NCBI GenBank assembly: GCA_017632095.1
Contig: JAGBSA010000132.1
Span: forward strand, 1 to 5,420
DNA from: Bacteroidales bacterium
GTDB taxonomy: Bacteria; Bacteroidota; Bacteroidia; Bacteroidales; P3
Direction of reading: 5' to 3'
Length of the DNA stretch: 5,420 nt
In this document: in pieces, positions 1 to 5,305 of the stretch
How the letters are laid out: the number at the start of each line of letters is the position of its first letter
How positions within the stretch are numbered: the stretch's first letter is position 1
The notes under the pieces: generated by a model
What the model saw: the letters and a program-made list of their open reading frames with translations, nothing else
Told to the model about the DNA's origin: nothing
The model's database searches: none
Translations under genes and position numbers: made by a program

Positions 1-616
1 ATACCGGTATGTTTTGATTGTTACTTACTGGCAAGATACAGCGTGCTGCTTTTATTTCTCCATCTGCTATTATCAAGGCTCCATCATGAAGAGGTGTGTT
101 CTTAAAAAAAATAGTCTCAACGAGCTGTGAGCTAATCTGTGAATTGAATACTTCTCCTGTTTTGATAATGTTTTCTAAAGGGTTGTTTTTACAAAGAACT
201 ATCAATGCGCCTGTAAGAGTCTGCGACATATGTCCGCAAGCCTGAACTATAGGTGTTATATCTAATTTCGCTTTTTCAGATTTGCTTCTAACGAAGAGAC
301 GTGAGAGGAATCCGCCTTTTAGGGAATGTGATCCCAATCGCAAAAGGAACTGACGGATTTCTGTTTGGAAGATCACCACAAGGGCGATTACTCCTACCGA
401 AATAAATTGTCCGATTATCTCACTAAGGAGTTTCATATCCAAAAAGCTAACTACCTTCCACGAAAAGAAGATTAGCAAAAAGCCTATGAAGATACTGACT
501 GCGTTTGTGCCTTTTAACAATCTATAAAGGTAGTAAAAGAGAAATCCGACAAAGCAAATATCTATCAAATCTATTATTCTGAAAGATGGAAGTCCTTGAA
601 TGGCTGAAAGAATCAT
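1..616 (-). CDS. cdaA: Diadenylate cyclase (c-di-AMP synthase), CdaA type, C-terminus cut by the window edge
   Basis: CdaA condenses two ATP into cyclic di-AMP at the cytoplasmic face of the inner membrane. In other bacteria this messenger controls potassium and osmotic balance and envelope stress. The frame is open for 205 codons from ATG at 616. Three hydrophobic segments (about residues 14-34, 39-59 and 66-84) match the CdaA N-terminal membrane region. A short basic linker (about 88-118) leads into the DAC catalytic domain, which contains TGALIV (135-140) and the signature PLHDGALII (175-183), with the conserved DGA at 178-180. The second signature, RHR, should lie just beyond the edge; family members are usually about 250-280 residues, so roughly a quarter is missing. 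The ATG follows the folP stop by 17 bp without a Shine-Dalgarno sequence, so translation from a folP-cdaA transcript is likely. I am confident of the family. Activity cannot be judged without the missing part. Confidence 0.93.
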   Translation of the reverse strand, partial: MILSAIQGLPSFRIIDLIDICFVGFLFYYLYRLLKGTNAVSIFIGFLLIFFSWKVVSFLDMKLLSEIIGQFISVGVIALVVIFQTEIRQFLLRLGSHSLKGGFLSRLFVRSKSEKAKLDITPIVQACGHMSQTLTGALIVLCKNNPLENIIKTGEVFNSQISSQLVETIFFKNTPLHDGALIIADGEIKAARCILPVSNNQNIPV

Positions 617-633
617 AATTCTGTGTTTTTATT

Positions 634-1488
634 CTAAAGGTTAAACAATTGTGTACATTCTTTTGCGATTTGCACATCGTGAACTCGAAGTATGCTTGCT
701 CCGTTTTGTAGTGCGAATGCGTGAAGGAAACATGTACCTTCGAGAGCTTGCTGTGGTGTTTTGTCGAGTGGTTTGTATATCATGCTTTTTCGAGATATTC
801 CTGTGAGGATTGGCAAACCAAAAATCTCAAATTCTTTCTGACGACGCAAGAGTTCGTAGTTTTGTTCCACTGTTTTACCAAATCCAAAACCAAGGTCTAA
901 GATTATATCTTTTGCTCCCAATACTCTCAATTGTTGAATACGCTCTGAAAAATATTTACACATATCCATGAATAGATTGTTATAATTTGTGCATTCCTGC
1001 ATTTTGTCAGGCGTTGTTGGGGTATGGGTTAATACATAGGGCACTTGGCATTCTGCAACGGCTTCAAACATTTTTTCATCGAAACTTCCGCCTGATATGT
1101 CATTGATTATGTCTGCTCCTTCTGCTACTACAGCTCGGCAAACTTTACTTTGGAATGTATCTATCGAAACAAGTGTATTCGGATAATTCGTTTTGATATA
1201 ACGTAATGCAGGTAATAATCTTTGGATTTCTTCTTCTGCAGAAACTGATTCAGAACCCGGACGAGTGGAACATGCTCCAAGGTCTATTATGTCAGCTTGT
1301 TGTGAAATCAATTCGTCAATTCTCACTTCTGCTTTCTGTAAAGAATTATATTTTCCGCCATCATAGAAGGAGTCATCTGTAAGATTAACAATTCCCATCA
1401 CCAAAGGAGTTGAAAATTGCTTGATTTTTTTGCCGCAAAGAAACGTTTTGTTTTGTGAAATGTTTGTAATTTTGTTGCGTTCTATCAT
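634..1488 (-). CDS. folP: Dihydropteroate synthase
   Basis: FolP joins 6-hydroxymethyl-dihydropterin diphosphate to p-aminobenzoate to form dihydropteroate in cytoplasmic folate synthesis; it is the sulfonamide target. The 284 residues are a normal length for this TIM-barrel family. Visible motifs are MGIVNLTDDSF (31-41, loop 1), DLGACSTRPG (69-78, loop 2), SIDT (108-111), NDISGG (129-134), LDLGFGFGK (197-205), GISRKS (230-235) and RVHDV (268-272). The expected pterin, diphosphate and pABA contacts Asn35, Asp69, Asp110, Asn129, Asp198, Lys234, Arg268 and His270 are present. Three usually conserved spots differ: Asp38 replaces the Pro of NVTPDSF, Leu199 replaces the Pro of LDPGFGFGK, and LTHTPTTP (153-160) replaces the usual LMHM-QG/RG segment. 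The sul-type Phe-Gly insertion is not apparent. The ATG at 1488 leaves about 25 residues before the first strand. The gene is divergent from the DUF1599 gene and leads into cdaA. Confidence 0.96.
   Translation of the reverse strand: MIERNKITNISQNKTFLCGKKIKQFSTPLVMGIVNLTDDSFYDGGKYNSLQKAEVRIDELISQQADIIDLGACSTRPGSESVSAEEEIQRLLPALRYIKTNYPNTLVSIDTFQSKVCRAVVAEGADIINDISGGSFDEKMFEAVAECQVPYVLTHTPTTPDKMQECTNYNNLFMDMCKYFSERIQQLRVLGAKDIILDLGFGFGKTVEQNYELLRRQKEFEIFGLPILTGISRKSMIYKPLDKTPQQALEGTCFLHAFALQNGASILRVHDVQIAKECTQLFNL
1447..1474 (+). promoter_or_regulatory. Weak candidate promoter for the DUF1599-DoxX-permease operon
   Basis: Read rightward, TAATTTTG at 1467-1474 matches TAnnTTTG exactly and lies about 50 bp before the ATG at 1526. 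The nearest TTTG upstream (1447-1450) is only 16 bp away, shorter than the usual 19-21 bp, so the -33 half is poor. The site lies inside the first codons of folP. If both candidate promoters are real, each overlaps the start of the opposite gene. Confidence 0.3.
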
Positions 1489-1508
1489 TAGAATATTTTT
1501 TTACAAAG

Positions 1509-1538
1509 CAAAAGTAATCATTTTTATGCAAAACACAA
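1509..1538 (-). promoter_or_regulatory. Possible folP-cdaA promoter (Bacteroides type)
   Basis: Read leftward, TACTTTTG at 1516-1509 matches the Bacteroides -7 consensus TAnnTTTG exactly. A TTG at 1538-1536 lies 19 bp upstream, where the -33 element (TTTG or TTG) is expected. This predicts a transcript start around 1500-1505 and a short leader before the ATG at 1488. The -33 part would lie inside the first codons of the divergent DUF1599 gene. The match is seen in the sequence; promoter activity is inferred, and AT-rich DNA yields some chance matches. Confidence 0.45.
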
Positions 1539-2062
1539 GTTCAGAATACGATAATATTATAAAAATAAGCCGAAAGCTTTTTGTCGATAAACTATCTGAT
1601 TATGGTGCTTCTTGGAGAGTGTTGAGGCTTCCTTCGCTTACAGATCAGATTTTCATAAAAGCAAATCGCATTCGCAGCATTCAAGAAAGCGGAGTCAATC
1701 TTGTAGATGAGGGTGTTTTTCCTGAGTTTATCGGACTGATAAATTATGGCATCATTGCATTGATTCAATTGGAGCTAATCGATGAGCCATTGGATAAAGA
1801 GTTGAAAAAAGAACGTGCAATCGAACTTTATGACAAGTATATCGCTCAAACAAAGTCTTTAATGGAAAAAAAGAACCACGATTACTCCGAGGCGTGGCGA
1901 CAAATGAGGATAAGCTCTATTACGGATCTTATTTTGATGAAGATATTACGCCTAAAGCAAATAGAGGATAACGATGGCAAGACGATAGTTAGCGAAGGTG
2001 TTGATGCGAATTACTCAGACATCATAAACTATTCAGTTTTTGCTTGTATAAAACTAACATAA
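1526..2062 (+). CDS. DUF1599 (Nmad1-like) family protein with internal duplication
   Basis: This is a predicted cytoplasmic, mostly helical protein of 178 residues with no signal peptide or membrane segment. It contains two copies of one module, about residues 18-82 and 112-177, offset by 94-95 residues. Each copy has K..DY...WR..R..S.TD, then a Lys, an Arg and an Ile, then EGV and INY. Key pairs are Asp25/Asp119, Tyr26/Tyr120, Trp30/Trp124, Arg31/Arg125, Asp40/Asp134, Lys45/Lys139, Arg48/Arg142, Glu62/Glu157 and Asn73-Tyr74/Asn168-Tyr169. From memory, this is PF07659, proposed from gene context in phages to be linked to nucleotide modification; no activity is established for the chromosomal Bacteroidota form. 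The frame is open back to an ATG at 1421, but that start would overlap folP by 68 bp and add a hydrophobic tail outside the family pattern, so ATG 1526 is preferred. It is probably the first gene of the rightward operon. Confidence 0.88.
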   Translation: MQNTSSEYDNIIKISRKLFVDKLSDYGASWRVLRLPSLTDQIFIKANRIRSIQESGVNLVDEGVFPEFIGLINYGIIALIQLELIDEPLDKELKKERAIELYDKYIAQTKSLMEKKNHDYSEAWRQMRISSITDLILMKILRLKQIEDNDGKTIVSEGVDANYSDIINYSVFACIKLT

Positions 2063-2084
2063 AATATTCTAAAACTATAAAACA

Positions 2085-3227
2085 ATGAAGGCGATTAGCA
2101 CAATACTGAGAGCTATATTTGGAGCTGTTTTCATATTTTCAGGATTTGTAAAAGCGGTTGACCCTTGGGGGACTGCATATAAAATAGAGGATTATCTGTC
2201 TGCTTTTTCTATGAGCGGGCTTGTTGATATTATGCCGTGGTTACCTGTTGTTGCTTCGGTGATTCTTTGCAGTATGGAATTTATGATAGGAGTCCTTATG
2301 TTCTTTGGCTTTTATCGTAAACCTATTAAAATACTCGCTGCCGTAACTATGGCTTTCTTCACGGTGCTTACTCTTGTTGATGCGATAACTAACCGAGTTG
2401 ATGATTGCGGTTGCTTTGGCGATGCGATAAAACTTACAAATTGGGAGACATTTTGGAAAAACGTCGTACTAGATGTAATATTGGTTTTGATATTCCTTTG
2501 TGAGCGTAAGATAAGCTTTGTACGTTCAAAGGTAAACTCAAATTTACTTAGTCCGATATTTGCATTGCTGATTTTGAGTTTTGCAATCTATAGTTCAATT
2601 TACGAACCTGTGATAGATTTTCGTGCTTGGAAGATTGGCAATCAAATGGTTCCCGTTGGCGAAGACGTAACTCCGCCTGAGAGTTTCGCAAGTTATAAGA
2701 ACAATGCAAGCGGTCAAGTCAAGGAATTCAACACCGAAGACCTTATGAAAGAGTTTGAAAAGAATCCTTCTTTCGCTTCAGAATGGACTTTCGTTGATTC
2801 GAGAGTGGTAAACACAAATACAGTTGCTGCAGACGGCTTTTCTTTGCAAGCATTAGGCTTTGATGAAGATGAGACTTTTGATATTATATCCGACACTTCA
2901 AGTGCTCTATTTATGATTACAACATACGATGTAACCAAAGCCTCTGACAAGGGTGTAAAACGAGTAGTTGAATTTGCAAACAAGGCTTTGGAAAATGCTC
3001 AAAGAGTAATCTTGGTTACTGCATCTTCTGAAGAGAATTGTACTACTTTCATCGAGAAGTATGACATCTCCAATATCTTGATTTATACCTCAGATGATAA
3101 GTCTATAAAGACAATTCTACGTTCCAATCCGGGAGTTATAAAGATTGTAAAAGGCAAAGTGGAGAACAAATGGTCGTGGAGAAATCTTCCTTCTAGCGAA
3201 GAATATTTCAAAGCGGAGAAAGAATAG
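2085..3227 (+). CDS. DoxX/MauE-like membrane protein with C-terminal thioredoxin-like domain
   Basis: This inner-membrane protein of 380 residues has two parts. Residues 1-175 contain about five hydrophobic segments (near 5-22, 52-74, 81-101, 126-139 and 155-173). They carry the Bacteroidota DoxX pattern DPWGTAYKIEDYL (26-38) and DDCGCFGDAIKLTNW (106-120). The CGC pair (Cys108, Cys110) resembles that of MauE, which helps disulfide formation in methylamine dehydrogenase assembly. Residues about 200-380 look like a redoxin/AhpC-TSA fold: a WTFVD strand, ALFMITTYDVTKA (274-286), a helix and strand to 313, and KTILRSNPGVIKIVKG (342-357) ending near KW. No CxxC is present there and Cys319 is the only cysteine I see in that part, so it is not a classical thiol oxidoreductase. 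A role in envelope redox or protein assembly is inferred; substrate and partner are unknown. The gene begins 22 bp after the DUF1599 gene. Confidence 0.85.
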   Translation: MKAISTILRAIFGAVFIFSGFVKAVDPWGTAYKIEDYLSAFSMSGLVDIMPWLPVVASVILCSMEFMIGVLMFFGFYRKPIKILAAVTMAFFTVLTLVDAITNRVDDCGCFGDAIKLTNWETFWKNVVLDVILVLIFLCERKISFVRSKVNSNLLSPIFALLILSFAIYSSIYEPVIDFRAWKIGNQMVPVGEDVTPPESFASYKNNASGQVKEFNTEDLMKEFEKNPSFASEWTFVDSRVVNTNTVAADGFSLQALGFDEDETFDIISDTSSALFMITTYDVTKASDKGVKRVVEFANKALENAQRVILVTASSEENCTTFIEKYDISNILIYTSDDKSIKTILRSNPGVIKIVKGKVENKWSWRNLPSSEEYFKAEKE

Positions 3228-3272
3228 ACATAAGTTCTAATCTAGTTCACTCAAACAAGCTTTTAAGAAATT

Positions 3273-4277
3273 ATGTTTAAGTATGTATTGAAGAAAATCG
3301 GCTATGGCTTCTTGGTAATGCTTGGAGTCATTAGCTTGATATTTGTTTTGTTCAACATACTTCCAGGAGACCCTGCTCGCATGATGCTTGGGCAGAATGC
3401 CGATCAAGAAAGTATCGATATGATTCATAAAGAGCTTGGATTGGATAAACCTTTGGGTGTGCAGTATCTTGAATATCTTAATGACCTTAGCCCAATTGGA
3501 ATAGATAAAGAAGGTGATTTCGGATTCAAAGTCCCTGATTTACGTCGTAGCTACCAATCCGGCAAGACTGTTTCTTCGATATTATTGGAGAGTTTCCCAA
3601 ATACGATACTTTTAGCCTTGGTAAGCATAACGTTTGCTTTTGTTGTGGGTGTGACACTCGGTTCTTTGGCTGCCATATACAGCGATACATGGTTGGAAAA
3701 GCTTATTCTATTGATAACTTCATTAGGAATGAGTTTGCCATCTTTCTTTGCGGCCATTCTGATTGCTTGGTTTTTTGCGTTCGTTCTTGCTGACTACACA
3801 GGGCTTTCAATGTTTGGCAGTCTATATAGCATAGATGATTTCGGCAATGGGGAATATATCGATTTGAAAAACATAATCCTGCCGGCGCTTACACTAGGTA
3901 TAAGACCATTGTCTGTAATCTGCGAACTAACAAAAAGCACTATGAAAGAGGTTCTTCAACAAGATTACATAAGAACTGCAAAAGCAAAGGGTCTTTCGAA
4001 GTTTCAAATAATAAAAAACCATGCTTTACGAAATACACTCAACCCTGTAGTAAGTTCTATCAGTAGTTGGTTCGCCTCATTGATTGCCGGAGCGGTTTTT
4101 GTCGAGTATATATTCGATTGGAAAGGCGTTGGAGTTGTCATAGTCGATAGTTTGGAGAAATATGACTTCCCTGTACTGATGGGAACTTTGATAGTAATTT
4201 GCGTAATGCTGATTATAATCAACATTCTCACAGATATAGTTTACGCATTGCTTGATCCAAGAATCAAAAATACTTAG
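3273..4277 (+). CDS. ABC transporter permease, DppB/OppB family
   Basis: This is an inner-membrane permease subunit of 334 residues, the usual length for DppB-type proteins of dipeptide, oligopeptide or nickel importers. It starts with a membrane segment ending in FNILPGDPARMMLG (27-40), followed by KELGLDKPLGVQYLEYL (53-69). The core has segments near 109-135, 146-172, 200-213, 265-281 and 301-327. The EAA loop that contacts the ATPase is clear: DYIRTAKAKGLS (231-242) and HALRNTLNPV (250-259). The protein ends with the family pattern ALLDPRIKN (325-333). A long extracytoplasmic loop (about 73-108) contains DLRRSYQSGK. ABC importers of this class normally need a DppC partner, one or two ATPases and a binding protein, and none is encoded here. 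The substrate cannot be predicted. It starts 45 bp after the DoxX/MauE gene, appears to be the last gene of that operon, and is followed 5 bp later by a terminator. Confidence 0.94.
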   Translation: MFKYVLKKIGYGFLVMLGVISLIFVLFNILPGDPARMMLGQNADQESIDMIHKELGLDKPLGVQYLEYLNDLSPIGIDKEGDFGFKVPDLRRSYQSGKTVSSILLESFPNTILLALVSITFAFVVGVTLGSLAAIYSDTWLEKLILLITSLGMSLPSFFAAILIAWFFAFVLADYTGLSMFGSLYSIDDFGNGEYIDLKNIILPALTLGIRPLSVICELTKSTMKEVLQQDYIRTAKAKGLSKFQIIKNHALRNTLNPVVSSISSWFASLIAGAVFVEYIFDWKGVGVVIVDSLEKYDFPVLMGTLIVICVMLIIINILTDIVYALLDPRIKNT

Positions 4278-4282
4278 CCACT

Positions 4283-4329
4283 AAATTAAAACGGCGTTTC
4301 GCTATCAACGAAACGCCGTTTTAATTTTT
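4283..4329. terminator. Strong, probably bidirectional intrinsic terminator
   Basis: A perfect 19-bp stem (4283-4301 paired with 4309-4327) closes a 7-base loop, CTATCAA. The inner 11 bp are GC-rich (ACGGCGTTTCG), and the outer 8 bp are AAATTAAA paired with TTTAATTT. The + strand therefore ends in TTTTAATTTTT, and the - strand has TTTTAATTT at the equivalent place. It starts 5 bp after the permease stop and lies between convergent genes, which suits ending transcripts from both sides. Confidence 0.92.
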
Positions 4330-4334
4330 CCTTT

Positions 4335-4364
4335 CTTCGTTTTAATTTTCTAAAACGAAGTTTT
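4335..4364 (+). terminator. Second, smaller hairpin; possible backup terminator
   Basis: A perfect 10-bp stem CTTCGTTTTA/TAAAACGAAG (4335-4344 and 4351-4360) closes a 6-base loop and is followed on the + strand by TTTT. On the - strand the following bases are AAAGG, so it would be a poor terminator in that direction. It shares the 12-base string CGTTTTAATTTT with the first hairpin. It may catch readthrough from the permease operon. Confidence 0.55.
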
Positions 4365-4376
4365 ATCAAACTTAGC

Positions 4377-5267
4377 TTAAAACTTCATTCCCGGGCACTT
4401 GCTGCTTTTTGAGGCTAACTTAGTGGTTAGCGTAATTCCAAAGAAATTATACCAATCCTTTGTTTGAGGATTTCCTCTCGAAACATTATGTGAATGATAG
4501 AATCCCTCCATTCCATCTAACTCATGCGTTCTATCGGCAGCAGAAGCAGCCAATTCACCTGCCCAATTTATCAAAACATCATGATCAACGTAGTTTTTAC
4601 TAATATCATCTAAGTAGTCGGTGAATGTTTTTCTGAATCCCCATTCCAATCCCAAACAAACATAATTGCTAAGAGAGAATTTAATACCCAAACCAAAAGG
4701 AAGCGAGAGACAATATCTCGAATAAGCATCATCATAGCCCTCAAGCCCCTGTCCTTCGGTGTTCATACCACGCAATTCTATCGATTGAATTTCGTTAGTT
4801 ATCGGATCCAAAATCTCTGTTTTCGGATTGTAGTAGAAACCTGCAAGTCCTGCAAAAATATACGGCGTAACGCGATGTTGGCGACTTCCTGTGCGATAAT
4901 CAAAGAAGTTAAATTCACACATCAATCCAAATTCCCTCAATGGAGAATGAAAATTCAGGTTACGAGGATTTGAATAGTGTTTGTCATCTCCGTTTACTGA
5001 GGTGAAATTCAGCTGTCCGCTTATTGTCCAACGAGGAGATAAATTGTATCTTACTAATAAGCCTATTCTGAAATTTGTATTGTAAAAATCAAAACTTTGT
5101 TCAAATTGATTCCAAAGAGCATTGTCCATATTGGAGTTAAAAGATGAGTTAATATCCCCAACATAATTTGCTCCTCCAACCGTTGTTCCGAATTCCCAAT
5201 TGTACAATTGTGCTTTTGATTCAAAGAAAAGCATTGTTGTAATCAAGATTAAAAATATTCTTTTCAT
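4377..5267 (-). CDS. Outer-membrane beta-barrel protein, DUF6089/PorG-like
   Basis: This is a predicted outer-membrane protein of 296 residues. A signal peptide is clear: MKR, a hydrophobic core to residue 15, and a likely cleavage after SKA at 19, leaving Gln20. The mature part has alternating aromatic and hydrophobic strands typical of a small barrel: WEFGTTVGGANYVGDI (24-39), FRIGLLVRYNLSPRW (66-80), REFGLMCEFNFFDY (111-124), TPYIFAGLAGFYYNP (134-148), LPFGLGIKFSLSN (189-201), LGLEWGFRKTFTDYLDDIS (205-223) and DWYNFFGITLTTKL (271-284). The KTFTDYLDD and DWY-F-GI-LT patterns are those I associate with the DUF6089 family. That family includes PorG, an outer-membrane part of the type IX secretion system, but also members in species without that system, so function is not assigned. 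The C-terminus has one Cys (291) before GMKF. The gene is leftward, starts 38 bp after the preceding gene, and is probably co-transcribed with it. Confidence 0.82.
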   Translation of the reverse strand: MKRIFLILITTMLFFESKAQLYNWEFGTTVGGANYVGDINSSFNSNMDNALWNQFEQSFDFYNTNFRIGLLVRYNLSPRWTISGQLNFTSVNGDDKHYSNPRNLNFHSPLREFGLMCEFNFFDYRTGSRQHRVTPYIFAGLAGFYYNPKTEILDPITNEIQSIELRGMNTEGQGLEGYDDAYSRYCLSLPFGLGIKFSLSNYVCLGLEWGFRKTFTDYLDDISKNYVDHDVLINWAGELAASAADRTHELDGMEGFYHSHNVSRGNPQTKDWYNFFGITLTTKLASKSSKCPGMKF

Positions 5268-5305
5268 ATTTCTGTGTATGTTTTTTTGATAATAATATAG
5301 TCTTT

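Noticed and set aside
1421..1525. Longer N-terminus for the DUF1599 protein from ATG 1421
   Set aside because: It would overlap the divergent folP coding region by 68 bp and add a hydrophobic stretch of 35 residues not typical of the family. The candidate promoter at 1467-1474 would also lie inside it. ATG 1526 fits better.
1489..1525. Riboswitch or structured leader before folP or the DUF1599 gene
   Set aside because: The gap is 37 bp of AT-rich sequence without a notable stem, too short for a known riboswitch class.
2714..2983. Leftward open frame of 89 codons inside the DoxX/MauE gene
   Set aside because: It lies wholly antisense to a well-supported gene, its protein is low-complexity and Ser-rich, and no family pattern is visible.
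3228..3272. Possible promoter before the permease
   Set aside because: The 45-bp gap contains no TAnnTTTG element or hairpin, so readthrough from the DoxX/MauE gene is the simpler reading.
3237..3428. Leftward open frame of 63 codons across the start of the permease gene
   Set aside because: It is antisense to the conserved first membrane segment of the permease and has no recognisable features.
3551..4231. Two leftward open frames inside the permease gene (3551-3757 and 4004-4231)
   Set aside because: Both are antisense to conserved permease motifs, including the EAA loop, and their products look like shadows of that sequence.
4283..4360. CRISPR-like or mobile-element end repeats suggested by the inverted repeats
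   Set aside because: There are only two hairpins, of different stem length, with U-rich tails between convergent genes, no regular spacers, no target duplication and no transposase. Terminators explain them.
4785..4973. Rightward open frame of 62 codons opposite the PorG-like gene
   Set aside because: It is antisense to the conserved barrel strands, lacks a promoter or family pattern, and is short enough to arise by chance.
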